Shown: one piece after another, positions 1 to 7,939 of the stretch
How positions within the stretch are numbered: the stretch's first letter is position 1
How the letters are laid out: the number at the start of each line of letters is the position of its first letter
DNA from: an uncultured Tateyamaria sp.
GTDB lineage: Bacteria > Pseudomonadota > Alphaproteobacteria > Rhodobacterales > Rhodobacteraceae
Reading direction: 5' to 3'
Assembly: GCA_905480645.1 (NCBI GenBank)
Contig: CAJQRC010000028.1
Coordinates: forward strand, 1-64,000
Length of the DNA stretch: 64,000 nucleotides
The notes under the pieces: generated by a model
Databases searched by the model: none
Seen by the model: the letters and a program-made list of their open reading frames with translations, nothing else
Told to the model about the DNA's origin: nothing
Program-made: the position numbers and the translations under genes

Positions 1-595
1 TTTCTTTTTGCATAGTTTGGGCTAGTGCCGCTCCGGCGACATTAGTGCACATTATGATGATAGCATCTGGTTGAGCGACGGCAACGGTTCGTATCATGTG
101 GGCTATAGTCTGTTGTGGAATAGACGCAAAATCATTACTAAATTCTCCATTGTCATGAGCCGTTGCTACGACCTGGAACCCTAAACTTTTGTAGTTCCGA
201 GTAATCTGATTGGTGACGTCTGCGGTGTATGGAGTAACTATTCCTAAACGTCGTGCTCCCAGTGCTGCAAGTTGGCGGTTTATTTCCAAAACGCAACTAC
301 CGGCGGAAATACCAGTTTGTTTGTGTAACTCCTTAATAAAACGCAAATCAGTTCCAATCCCTAACCAACTCGCTGATGTGCCCCCCCAAATAATTACGTT
401 CACCTTAGCATCGCTTAAAAGTCTAGCTGCGCTCACCTGTTTTTTTAATTCGAATTGTCCCCGCGAGGTATTGTCCATTTTAACATCAAGAACTTCTAAC
501 CGTGAAATATGAATTGTACCCTTGTCTTTGACTTTTTGGGCTAAAGGCTCAAGAACTACGTTGGATGAAGGTATCAGCAGGCCAAAGCGTTTCAT
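1..595 (-). CDS. Asp/Glu racemase-superfamily protein (maleate isomerase / arylmalonate decarboxylase type), C-terminus beyond window
   Basis: Reading the minus strand from an ATG at 595 gives about 198 open codons that run off the left edge. The N-terminus (MKRFGLLIPSSNVVLEP) is typical of maleate cis-trans isomerases and arylmalonate decarboxylases. Around residue 70 the protein reads IIWGGTSASWLG. Isomerases and racemases of this superfamily carry the first catalytic Cys just before the TS pair, but here it is Gly. The second Cys is present near residue 187 (IIMCTNVAGA). Gly plus a single Cys is the arrangement of bacterial arylmalonate decarboxylase, so a decarboxylase or other non-racemising activity is possible; that is inference. 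The start overlaps the SDR stop (ATGA), so the two genes are probably translationally coupled. Family assignment is firm, substrate unknown. Confidence 0.8.
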   Translation of the reverse strand, partial: MKRFGLLIPSSNVVLEPLAQKVKDKGTIHISRLEVLDVKMDNTSRGQFELKKQVSAARLLSDAKVNVIIWGGTSASWLGIGTDLRFIKELHKQTGISAGSCVLEINRQLAALGARRLGIVTPYTADVTNQITRNYKSLGFQVVATAHDNGEFSNDFASIPQQTIAHMIRTVAVAQPDAIIIMCTNVAGAALAQTMQKE

Positions 596-1374
596 ACAAT
601 TGATGTTCGAGCTGAGATCCCACCGTCGACAGTAAAGACAGTACCCGTAATGTATCCCGCGCGATAAGATGCCAAAAATGCCACTAAATCTGAAATTTCG
701 CGGCAATGAGCAGGCCGGCCTAATGGATAGTTGGAAGCTAACTCTTTGTATCTACTAGCATCGCCAAGATCTTTTTCAGCCCATTTTTTCAGCATTTTGT
801 ATATGCGATCGGTATTTACTGGACCTGGATTTATCCCCACTACACGTATGTTGTCGTCTAAAGCATAGCCACCAAGTGCGCGGGTGAAGCCCATAAGGCT
901 CACATTACCTGAAGCACCAGCGATGTATTTACTATCCAGCACTTCACCACCATTGCCTATAATATTGATGATAACGCCACCACCATCATCTTTCATCTTT
1001 CGATAAAATTGACGACACATGTTGATATAACCAAAAACTTTCAGGTCAAACCCTGCACGCCATGCGGTTTCATCCACGTCAAACAAATCACCACTTGGAA
1101 TTGCGCCGGCATTATTGACTAGAATATCAATATTGTCGGTCATTTGGGCAAGTCGTTCTGATGCGCCTTTGCTTGTCAAATCTAATGGATGGAGCGTCAC
1201 TGAGATATTTGATGATTCAGTTATTTGTGCCTTTAATATTTCAAGTTTATCCTCACTACGCGCTGTAAGGTGTAAATGGACTCCCTCATTGGCAAGAGTT
1301 CTGGCGATATGCTCACCAATACCCATTGAAGCGCCCGTGATTAGTGCGGTTTTCCCATCGAGTTTAAGATCCAT
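592..1374 (-). CDS. Short-chain dehydrogenase/reductase (SDR), atypical active site
   Basis: This 260-residue Rossmann-fold oxidoreductase has the NAD(P)-binding TGASMGIG motif at residues 13-20 and NNAG at 87-90. The active-site Tyr150 is present (YIAGASGN), but the Lys of the usual YxxxK motif is replaced by Ala154, and the canonical Ser region reads INIIGNGG. As I recall, a known SDR subgroup carries this Y-I-A-G-x-x-G-N pattern with the LMGFTRALGG stretch that follows. So it is probably functional but not a textbook SDR. It starts 2 nt after the alcohol dehydrogenase stop and overlaps the racemase-family start by 4 nt, which places it in the middle of a three-gene catabolic operon. It probably oxidises a hydroxy-acid or hydroxyacyl intermediate, but the substrate cannot be read from the sequence. 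Confidence 0.85.
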   Translation of the reverse strand: MDLKLDGKTALITGASMGIGEHIARTLANEGVHLHLTARSEDKLEILKAQITESSNISVTLHPLDLTSKGASERLAQMTDNIDILVNNAGAIPSGDLFDVDETAWRAGFDLKVFGYINMCRQFYRKMKDDGGGVIINIIGNGGEVLDSKYIAGASGNVSLMGFTRALGGYALDDNIRVVGINPGPVNTDRIYKMLKKWAEKDLGDASRYKELASNYPLGRPAHCREISDLVAFLASYRAGYITGTVFTVDGGISARTSIV

Positions 1375-1376
1375 TT

Positions 1377-2408
1377 TTAATTTGTGCCTTCCATTTTTAA
1401 AACAGTGCGTCCTTTGACACGACCCTCGGTTAGGGCAGTGAGGGCAGCGTTGATATCTTTAAAGGCCACCTCATTGATCACTCCCTTGACTTTGCCGCCT
1501 GCAGCTAAGGCTAAAAGTTCGTTCATCTCCTGCCGGTTTGAGGCGGAGCTGCCGGCTACGGTTAAGCCTCGTTCTACAACTTGATAGGTGTAAAAAGCCA
1601 TTTCGCCAGCGGGTACGCCGGTCAATACAATTCGTGCACGTGGATTGCAGGCTTCCAGCATTATGGGCCAAGTCTCGGTTACTGGTGCAAAGTTTACGCA
1701 TCCATGCGCACCACCTAAAGCTGTGATGTTTTCACCGGCCTGATCATTAGCGATCACTCTTTCATCTGCACCAAGACTTTCTGCGGTGGCAAGCTTATTT
1801 GTGGATATATCCACGGCGATGACCCTTAAACCCATAAGTTTCGCGATTTGAACTGCATACTGTCCAAGTCCACCCATACCGAAAATTGCAACAGTATCAC
1901 CAGTTTGGACGCCAGTTTTTTTAATTGAGGCGTAGGCTGCAGCACCTGCACACATTAAGGGTGCTGCTTCAATTGGGGTAATCTCATTAGGAATTTTATT
2001 GGCCCATTGATCACGTAGGCAGACATATTCAGCAAAGCAACCCTGAACTGAATACCCTGTCGCGTCAAAATCAGGGCAGTAGTTCTCCCCACCTGTAAGG
2101 CAATCTCGGCAGTGACCGCAGGCCGCATATACATAGCCGATCCCAACTCGGTCTCCAATCTTAAGCCGAGATGCGTTTGGCCCCAATGCCACAACTCGCC
2201 CGACTCCTTCGTGACCCATAATTAGAGGTAGGCTGGGAGGGGCGTGTTCGCCCTTCCAGATGTGTACATCTGTGAAGCACAAGCCACTTGCCTCAATTTT
2301 AATAAGTACTTCGTCATTTGTAGGTTGTGGTATAGGTATATTTACTAATTCTAACGGCTTGTAAAACTCTTGTAGAACGGCCGCAATCATAGTTTTTGGA
2401 GTTGGCAT
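1377..2408 (-). CDS. Zinc-dependent alcohol dehydrogenase (MDR family)
   Basis: A 343-residue medium-chain dehydrogenase oxidising an alcohol to an aldehyde with NAD(P). Catalytic zinc ligands are visible as Cys44 and His66-Glu67 (GHEGVG). The structural zinc lobe is Cys97, Cys100, Cys103 and Cys111. A Rossmann GMGGLG motif lies near the middle. The start at 2408 (MPTPKTM) is preferred over an in-frame ATG at 2426. It has an AGAGGA ribosome-binding site at good spacing, and the upstream ATG lies against a palindromic operator. First gene of the minus-strand operon with the SDR and the racemase-family gene, divergent from the aldehyde dehydrogenase. A paired alcohol and aldehyde dehydrogenase suggests stepwise oxidation of a primary alcohol to an acid that the nearby ligase could activate. 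Confidence 0.9.
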   Translation of the reverse strand: MPTPKTMIAAVLQEFYKPLELVNIPIPQPTNDEVLIKIEASGLCFTDVHIWKGEHAPPSLPLIMGHEGVGRVVALGPNASRLKIGDRVGIGYVYAACGHCRDCLTGGENYCPDFDATGYSVQGCFAEYVCLRDQWANKIPNEITPIEAAPLMCAGAAAYASIKKTGVQTGDTVAIFGMGGLGQYAVQIAKLMGLRVIAVDISTNKLATAESLGADERVIANDQAGENITALGGAHGCVNFAPVTETWPIMLEACNPRARIVLTGVPAGEMAFYTYQVVERGLTVAGSSASNRQEMNELLALAAGGKVKGVINEVAFKDINAALTALTEGRVKGRTVLKMEGTN

Positions 2409-2427
2409 TGTCTTTCCTCTGGTCATT

Positions 2428-2439
2428 TTGGTATACCAA
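2428..2439. promoter_or_regulatory. Putative GntR/FCD operator, copy 1
   Basis: A perfect 12-bp palindrome, TTGGTATACCAA, lies about 20 bp upstream of the alcohol dehydrogenase start. Operators of FadR/FCD-type GntR regulators are commonly palindromes built on a GT-N-AC core, and such a regulator is encoded at 4081-4725. An identical copy sits 110 bp away at 2538. The role as operator is inferred from symmetry, duplication and position. Confidence 0.65.
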
Positions 2440-2537
2440 CTGACAGCATTTAATAAATGTCAATATCTATAAAAACATTATATTTATTATAAAATTGATA
2501 AAATTTTAATTGTACCATGAATTTTCTAATTGCATAT

Positions 2538-2549
2538 TTGGTATACCAA
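2538..2549. promoter_or_regulatory. Putative GntR/FCD operator, copy 2
   Basis: Second copy of TTGGTATACCAA; symmetry extends to 14 bp (2537-2550). It directly abuts the ribosome-binding site (TGGAGG, 2551-2556) of the aldehyde dehydrogenase start at 2563, so a bound repressor would block transcription or early elongation. Together the two copies bracket the whole divergent promoter region. Confidence 0.65.
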
Positions 2550-2562
2550 ATGGAGGCTCGAC

Positions 2563-4077
2563 ATGTCTGAGATTGCTGATTTATTTTTTAAGCCTAAAAT
2601 AAATAGGGGTTTTTTTTATGGGGGGGGCTTTCAAAACCCTACTTGTGAAGAGACTATTGAAGTTCATAATCCGGCAACCGCGGAGCTTTTTACGCATGTT
2701 TCTGTTGCAGGCAAAGATGATGTGACCGCGGCCGTGCGTGCTGCGCGTGCAGGCTTTGAAATTTGGTCAAAAATTGACCCTATTGATCGTGCTCGTCATT
2801 TGCGAAAGTTTGCTGATGTGATCGAAAAAAACATTCCGAATCTAGCGCTTTTGGAGACAGAAGTGACTGGGCGATCTATTAAGGAGATGCATGCGCAAAT
2901 GGCTCGTATTCCTGAATGGGTTGAATATTTTGCAGGAATCGCAATGGGACTAGAGGGTGAAAGTAACGTGGTTAAGGGGGGGTATGTTACGATGACCCAC
3001 TACGAACCTCTTGGTCCTGTCGCTTTGCTGACACCTTGGAACCACCCAGTACTTATTTTGGTAAAAAAAATGGCAGCAGCTTTGGCTGCGGGCAATACCT
3101 GTGTGATAAAACCGTCAGAACTCGCCCCAGTTTCGTCTTTAGTTCTTGCTGCACTTGCTACGGAGGCGGGATTGCCAGCTGGTGTTGTGAACGTTGTGAC
3201 AGGCGGGCCAGTTACTGGTATGGAGCTTTGTGGGGCAGAGGATATTCATTACATCGATTTAACTGGAGGCACTGCAACTGGGCGTAAGGTGGCGGCGCAA
3301 GCTGGGGAGCGCCTGATCCGTTCAACAATGGAGCTAGGTGGCAAGACTTCTATCATCATTTGTGAGGATGCGGATTTTGATGGTGCAATTGCGGGAGCTT
3401 TGTTTTCTGCTTTCGTGGCATCGGGCCAGACCTGTGTCTCGGGTTCTCGGTTTATCGTGCATAGGTCTATTTATGATCGCTTTACTGATGCTCTGGCAGT
3501 TCGAGCAGACGCAATCGTAATTGGGGATCCAATGGCAGAAATCACACAGATGGGGCCGGTTATTTCTAAAGCCAGTCAGGTCAGGTGTCTCCGCATGATT
3601 GGAAAGGCTAAAGCCGATGGAGCGGTTCAGATTGCAGGTCTAACTTCACCAGATTTAACAGCGCCGTTTGATAAGGGATTTTATATCCGTCCGACTATAT
3701 TTAAAGATGTTCAATCAGATCATGAATTATTTTTGGAAGAGGTTTTCGGACCTGTAATCTCCATGACACCGTACACAACTGAGGCAGAGGCCTTAGAATT
3801 AGCTAACACAGGTAATTTTGGACTGGGCCTTTCTATCTGGTCGCGTGATATTGCCCGCGCACATCGTCTGTCACTAGGTGTCCGTGGTGGAGTTGTTTGG
3901 TTGAACGACCACCATCGCAATGATCCTCGCTCTGTGTGGGGCGGTGTGCGAGACAGTGGCTTTGGTAAAGAAAACGGTTGGGATGCGCTTAAAGCTTACA
4001 CGACCAAGAAATCAGTAGTTGTCCGAACTGCACCGGGGTATGATGACTGGTTTGCAGGATCTACGCGGTATGGATGA
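2563..4077 (+). CDS. NAD(P)-dependent aldehyde dehydrogenase
   Basis: A 504-residue ALDH-superfamily enzyme oxidising an aldehyde to a carboxylic acid. Visible catalytic elements are Asn160 (PWNHP), Lys183 (IKPSE), general base Glu258 (ELGGK) and nucleophile Cys291 (SGQTCVSG). Length is normal. The start at 2563 has a TGGAGG site 6 nt upstream; a longer frame beginning with TTG at 2530 would run through the operator and is rejected. Codons near residues 15-23 contain a run of eight T (2610-2617) and one of eight G (2620-2627), unusual for coding DNA and a possible slippage site. It is followed after 3 nt by the GntR gene, so regulator and enzyme are probably co-transcribed. Exact aldehyde unknown. 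Confidence 0.9.
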   Translation: MSEIADLFFKPKINRGFFYGGGFQNPTCEETIEVHNPATAELFTHVSVAGKDDVTAAVRAARAGFEIWSKIDPIDRARHLRKFADVIEKNIPNLALLETEVTGRSIKEMHAQMARIPEWVEYFAGIAMGLEGESNVVKGGYVTMTHYEPLGPVALLTPWNHPVLILVKKMAAALAAGNTCVIKPSELAPVSSLVLAALATEAGLPAGVVNVVTGGPVTGMELCGAEDIHYIDLTGGTATGRKVAAQAGERLIRSTMELGGKTSIIICEDADFDGAIAGALFSAFVASGQTCVSGSRFIVHRSIYDRFTDALAVRADAIVIGDPMAEITQMGPVISKASQVRCLRMIGKAKADGAVQIAGLTSPDLTAPFDKGFYIRPTIFKDVQSDHELFLEEVFGPVISMTPYTTEAEALELANTGNFGLGLSIWSRDIARAHRLSLGVRGGVVWLNDHHRNDPRSVWGGVRDSGFGKENGWDALKAYTTKKSVVVRTAPGYDDWFAGSTRYG

Positions 4078-4080
4078 TCC

Positions 4081-4725
4081 ATGTCTATAAAGCGAAAGGC
4101 AGATATCGTTGCTGAAAAGCTGAAGTCTGAAATCATCAATGGCACCCGTCCACTAGGTACGCGTTTGGATGAACGTGGACTTGCTGTGCAATTTAATGTT
4201 TCCCGAACTCCAGTAAGAGAGGCTATCCGCCAGCTTGCTTCGATTGGGTTACTTAATGATTTTGGACGCTCCGGCATAGAAGTTGTACGACCAGACGCAG
4301 CTGCAATTCTTGACTCATTTTTGATTGTATCCGAATTGGAAGGTATTGCTGCGCGACTTGCTGCACAACGCATGACGATCGATCAGTTGCGAAAAGCAAA
4401 ACGCGCTAATGATGCCTGTAGCAATGCTTTATCTGTTGCGGACTTTAATTCTGCCAATATGGAATTTCATAATACTATAATCTCTGGGTCCCATAATAAA
4501 ATGTTGCAAGAACAGTTGAAAATAGCACGGCCAATAACTTTTCCTTACCGACATCACCTGACTTATGTTCCAGGCTATACTAAGAAGTCTATTGTGGAGC
4601 ATACGGAGATCATTGCCTTTATTGAAAAAGGAGATTCAAAGGCCGCTAAAGCTGCAATGTGCGATCACGTAAATCTTCAGGGAGAGGAGATCATCAGTAT
4701 TTTGCAGGCGCTTGATCACGCTTAG
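4081..4725 (+). CDS. GntR-family transcriptional regulator, FCD (FadR-like) domain
   Basis: A 214-residue regulator. The winged helix-turn-helix spans about residues 8-70 (core RTPVREAIRQLASIGLL). An all-helical FCD ligand domain follows at about 80-205. His and acidic residues in segments such as NMEFHNTI, VEHTEI and CDHVNLQG fit the metal site common in FCD proteins. It begins 3 nt after the aldehyde dehydrogenase stop. It most likely binds the two TTGGTATACCAA palindromes between the divergent alcohol and aldehyde dehydrogenase genes and responds to a pathway acid; this is inference from context. Confidence 0.9.
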   Translation: MSIKRKADIVAEKLKSEIINGTRPLGTRLDERGLAVQFNVSRTPVREAIRQLASIGLLNDFGRSGIEVVRPDAAAILDSFLIVSELEGIAARLAAQRMTIDQLRKAKRANDACSNALSVADFNSANMEFHNTIISGSHNKMLQEQLKIARPITFPYRHHLTYVPGYTKKSIVEHTEIIAFIEKGDSKAAKAAMCDHVNLQGEEIISILQALDHA

Positions 4726-4775
4726 ATACTTTCAATTTCAGATTTCAGAGTTTGTAATGCAAGGTAAAATATTTT

Positions 4776-6650
4776 TTAGGTGCTGTCTTTTTCTACTTGC
4801 ACAGAAGAATCAAATTGAAATGCATCAAGAGCCTCTGTGACTAATGAAATTGACAGTTGATCTTTGGCTGAGAGCACCACGTCAACCTTGAGTCCGCGTG
4901 CGCCTCCTGCGACAATATCGACATGCGCGTTTGGTAGGCCTAATTCGTCGTGCAGTAATTTAAAAACTATTAGTTTGGCTGCTTCACAACGTAAGCTTGG
5001 CTTAAATATTTTTCCAACAGAAGTTAGTGGAATTGCATCAACGATTTGTATTATCTTTGGCCAAGCTGGACGCTCATCTATATTTTTTTGCGCGTAATCC
5101 ATCAGTTCGTCGAGGCTAATGACAACACCTTCATGAATTTGAATAAAACACATTGGCAGTTCACCAGCGTATGGGTCAGGCATCCCCACTGCGGCTGCTA
5201 ACGCCACAGCAGGGTGTGTGCTCATAGCATTTTCAATCATTGTGGGGTCAATGTTGTGACCACTTCTGATTATTAGGTCTTTTGAGCGACCTGCAACGTA
5301 CAGACAGCCCTCGGCATCTTTATACCCTAGATCCCCTGAATTCAGCATATTTTTTATAAAAACGCCATTATTATGAAGCTCGTCATTGTAGCCTGGGGAT
5401 AAGTGATCGCCACAAATTATGATGACCCCAATTTCTCCAGTGCTGCAAACTTCTCCAATAGTTTCATCTGAGTTAAGTTTATGGACTTCGACTTGTGTGT
5501 AAGGCAGAGCCCATCCAACAGATCCCGTTCTGCCTTGACCAAAAGGAGGGTCAATGCTGACCAATCCAGAGGCTTCTGTCATACCGAGGATCTCAAAAAG
5601 GACACATCCTGTCGTATCTTTGAACTTTTGCCCAACAGATGGTGGTAATAGCGAAGCACCAGTTAGACCGGCGCGAACAGTACTAATGTTTTGGTTGCCT
5701 AAAGGTGTCTGTAAAACTGCTCCAATCGCTGTTGGAACGCCTGCTATCAAAGTGACTTTATGGTTTGAAACCAGCTGCCAAAAGTTTGCAACTACTGAGG
5801 GATTGCGTAGTCCTGCAGGGGTCATAACAAGCAGTTGAATTCCTGCCATGAATCCACTTAGGCCGGCAACTATAGTTCCTGCTACATGAAATAGTGGAAA
5901 GGTAGCCGTTAAAATGTCATCAGGTTTATAGCCACACATTGTGGCCCCTCCAAAGGCAGCAACTAGCTGACTTCGATGGGTATGGGCAACAAGTTTTGGT
6001 ACTCCAGTTGTGCCGCCAGTATGAAAGTACGCAGCGACATCAGCACCTCCCCGCACTTGATCAAATATCAGATGAGTTTCAGGTTGCGCCATTAAGGCGG
6101 AATCAAAATCAATTACACTTTTCACTGGTGGGGTGCCTGGAGGCGAAATGCGCAATAATAAAAGACCAGGAATGTTTTCTCTTATCGTAACAGCCTTTTC
6201 CCAAATATCCAGTTGCGGATGCGGCCCCAAAGCAACTAGTATTTTTGCGTCAGATGCTCTGATTAGCTCTGCAATACTTTCCGGTTGCAACAGAAAATTA
6301 ATAGGTACTGCGTAACCTGCGGTCTCTGCACCCCATAAGGTTACGTGCGTCTCTATCAACGCGGGTAACATAAAAGCGACGCCTGGCCCTGTGCCAGCTA
6401 TGTCTGTAAAGAGATTAGCCGCCCGCCGGATTTGCCCTAATAAATCTTTATAGCTGATGTTGCGTGGATTTTCGCCAGTTTTTCCCGTCATTAACATACT
6501 TATTGCTGTGGCGTCGGGGGTTCTTTCAGCGGTATTAATGAAAACATCTAAGATACTATGTTCTGGTAAGCGCTCTTGAAGGGTCAATTCACTTTCAAAG
6601 CGCTTAAGGTCACTTTTGTTCTGAATTGGCGGGTTACCCAGATTGGCCAT
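4776..6650 (-). CDS. AMP-binding acyl-CoA synthetase/ligase
   Basis: A 624-residue member of the acyl-adenylate-forming superfamily, which activates a carboxylate with ATP and transfers it to CoA. The P-loop-like A3 motif reads HTGGTTGVPK, and GMTEASG and TGEIGVI segments follow. The C-terminal A10 lysine motif is TSVGKIFKP. The start at 6650 (MANLGN) has a GGAG site about 9 nt upstream; an in-frame TTG at 6665 is less likely. It converges on the GntR gene with about 50 bp between them. It presumably activates the acid formed by the alcohol and aldehyde dehydrogenases or an imported acid. The length exceeds many fatty-acid ligases (about 540-560) because of a long N-terminus and an extended tail past the A10 motif. 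Confidence 0.88.
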   Translation of the reverse strand: MANLGNPPIQNKSDLKRFESELTLQERLPEHSILDVFINTAERTPDATAISMLMTGKTGENPRNISYKDLLGQIRRAANLFTDIAGTGPGVAFMLPALIETHVTLWGAETAGYAVPINFLLQPESIAELIRASDAKILVALGPHPQLDIWEKAVTIRENIPGLLLLRISPPGTPPVKSVIDFDSALMAQPETHLIFDQVRGGADVAAYFHTGGTTGVPKLVAHTHRSQLVAAFGGATMCGYKPDDILTATFPLFHVAGTIVAGLSGFMAGIQLLVMTPAGLRNPSVVANFWQLVSNHKVTLIAGVPTAIGAVLQTPLGNQNISTVRAGLTGASLLPPSVGQKFKDTTGCVLFEILGMTEASGLVSIDPPFGQGRTGSVGWALPYTQVEVHKLNSDETIGEVCSTGEIGVIIICGDHLSPGYNDELHNNGVFIKNMLNSGDLGYKDAEGCLYVAGRSKDLIIRSGHNIDPTMIENAMSTHPAVALAAAVGMPDPYAGELPMCFIQIHEGVVISLDELMDYAQKNIDERPAWPKIIQIVDAIPLTSVGKIFKPSLRCEAAKLIVFKLLHDELGLPNAHVDIVAGGARGLKVDVVLSAKDQLSISLVTEALDAFQFDSSVQVEKDST

Positions 6651-7040
6651 GAATTTTATCTCCAATCTCGATTCTTAACTATCCTACTTTTTACCAGCCA
6701 CGCAAAATTGGCAAGTATTTCGCCCAACCTATTTATTCATAAACCGTTCATTTCGTATTAGTTTACAAGAGGACGATTTTGCCAATGGCAAAATGCAGGA
6801 CGTATCTAATACATAAAAACATTTTCGTTGTGAATAATGAAATTTTTACCATGTCCTGTGACATGCAATTTTGACATCGCCTATCTGTCATTAGATGATA
6901 TTGCAATGTTGCTTAATTTAATCAAATTAAACGTAAATTATATAAAATATCTATTTCAGTTTTTGGCTTACTTCAGTACCACGCACTCTCTTGTAATTTG
7001 GCAATGTGACCTTCTTGATGACTTTCATTTACTGAATTTG
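6651..7040. other. AT-rich intergenic stretch with a 19-bp palindrome
   Basis: No convincing gene is seen here. A perfect inverted repeat, arms ATTTTGCCA and TGGCAAAAT around one base, lies at 6776-6794, about 130 bp upstream of the ligase start, and could be an operator. A plus-strand open frame at 6837-7238 is Leu/Ile-rich, has no ribosome-binding site and is antisense to a better-looking minus-strand stretch, so it is not called. Confidence 0.4.
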
Positions 7041-7277
7041 TCAAATGTGGTCAAAACCCAAATAGACCATTACAAAATAACCGTCTGGTCCAGCTTTACT
7101 GTCTTGCGGCTTAAAGAGCGCATCAAGCTCTGTTGTATATTTTCCAAAGTGCCCGATAGGACTGTTTTTATCTTCAAAGTAAAAAGCTTGCAAAGTGTGG
7201 TCAGACAGGCTGGAATTGTGACACGAATAGCGAATTAGATACCAGCCTATCTTTTTATTATATAAGTTTGAAAGTAT
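7041..7277 (-). pseudogene. Start-less coding-like remnant, unrecognised
   Basis: The minus strand is open for 78 codons before a TGA at 7041-7043, and the translation looks protein-like (for example FYFEDKNSPIGHFGKYTTEL and GYFVMVYLGF) with G-rich first codon positions. There is no ATG, GTG or TTG near its beginning. An in-frame TAA at 7278-7280 precedes it. It lies just downstream of the small lipoprotein gene on the same strand. It may be the 3' remnant of a lost gene or chance. I do not recognise the family. Confidence 0.3.
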
Positions 7278-7313
7278 TTAATCTTTCTACTCTGCTAGGT
7301 AATTTTTTAATTT

Positions 7314-7631
7314 TTATAGTGTACAACCTTTACTTTCTCCGATTGATACCAGCCGTTTCTTTCGATTTTCCGCTGCGTCAATCGCTTCCTCCGCATTGCT
7401 GTAAGTTACCAACATAGCTGGCCAGAAGAAGACTGCTGCAGCAACATTAGTTCCTGTTACGCCTTTTTCTTTTCGCGCTTGTTTTTCAAAATTTTCAGCT
7501 TCTGCAATTTCTTGTTTGATCTGACTACAAGACAAATTTTCGTCACCTAATTCTCTCTCATCAACTACTTCTGGGCTTGCGCAGGCCGACAATAGTGTGA
7601 GTAACACAATACTTGATGATAATTTTTGCAT
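7314..7631 (-). CDS. Small putative lipoprotein
   Basis: A 105-residue protein with a lipoprotein signal peptide. A short basic start and hydrophobic core end in the lipobox LLSAC, giving a lipidated Cys17. The mature part is acidic then helical (about residues 33-60 rich in Glu, Lys and Ala). A short hydrophobic segment, NVAAAVFFWPAMLV, lies at about 62-75, and a second helical stretch ends in a Cys near the C-terminus. Two Cys in the mature part could form a disulfide. A GGGGGTG site precedes the ATG. Similar small lipoproteins occur in marine alphaproteobacteria, but no function is known to me. It probably sits in the inner or outer membrane facing the periplasm. Confidence 0.8.
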   Translation of the reverse strand: MQKLSSSIVLLTLLSACASPEVVDERELGDENLSCSQIKQEIAEAENFEKQARKEKGVTGTNVAAAVFFWPAMLVTYSNAEEAIDAAENRKKRLVSIGESKGCTL

Positions 7632-7783
7632 AAGACACCCCCAAATTTTTTATGATGATTGTGCGATAACAGGTTTTTTGCATTTGTCGATTTAAAAATT
7701 TTCGACTGTTTATAGGAATTATCAGTCACATTATATATTGATGAATATTTGGACTACTGGTCTGAATACAGTATTTACTGAAG

Positions 7784-7858
7784 TGGTGCTGTGAGAGAGG
7801 ATTGAACTCTCGACCTCACCCTTACCAAGGGTGTGCTCTACCACTGAGCTACCACAGC
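7784..7858 (-). tRNA. tRNA-Thr(GGU)
   Basis: Read on the minus strand, a 75-nt tRNA is complete. The acceptor stem is GCTGTGG paired with TCACAGC, with one G-T pair, discriminator A and an encoded CCA at 7784-7786. The D-arm contains the AGCTCAGTGGTAGAGC consensus. The anticodon stem CACCC/GGGTG encloses the loop TTGGTAA (anticodon GGT). The T-arm GAGAG-TTCAATC-CTCTC is intact. It lies divergent to the murA operon. Confidence 0.97.
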
Positions 7859-7881
7859 GTGTGGCGGGTGATTAAACTCAA

Positions 7882-7909
7882 TTGACACAGCGCGCAAGCC
7901 CATTCTAGA
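7882..7909 (+). promoter_or_regulatory. Putative sigma-70 promoter of the murA operon
   Basis: A perfect TTGACA at 7882-7887 is followed after 16 bp by TCTAGA at 7904-7909, a weak -10 match. It lies about 30 bp upstream of the 49-codon ORF. The consensus -35 and the position between the divergent tRNA and the operon support it; the -10 is only a partial match. Confidence 0.45.
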
Positions 7910-7939
7910 CGTCCAATCTTGCCTGCGGTACAGAGGTTT

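Noticed and set aside
210-512. Plus-strand open frame of about 100 codons
   Set aside because: It is antisense to the clearly coding racemase-superfamily gene on the minus strand and has no recognisable motif or ribosome-binding site.
2530-2562. TTG start extending the aldehyde dehydrogenase
   Set aside because: The extension runs through the palindromic operator; the ATG at 2563 has a TGGAGG site at proper spacing.
6837-7238. Plus-strand open frame of 133 codons in an otherwise empty region
   Set aside because: Leu/Ile/Cys-rich translation, no ribosome-binding site, and antisense to a better coding-like stretch at 7041-7277.
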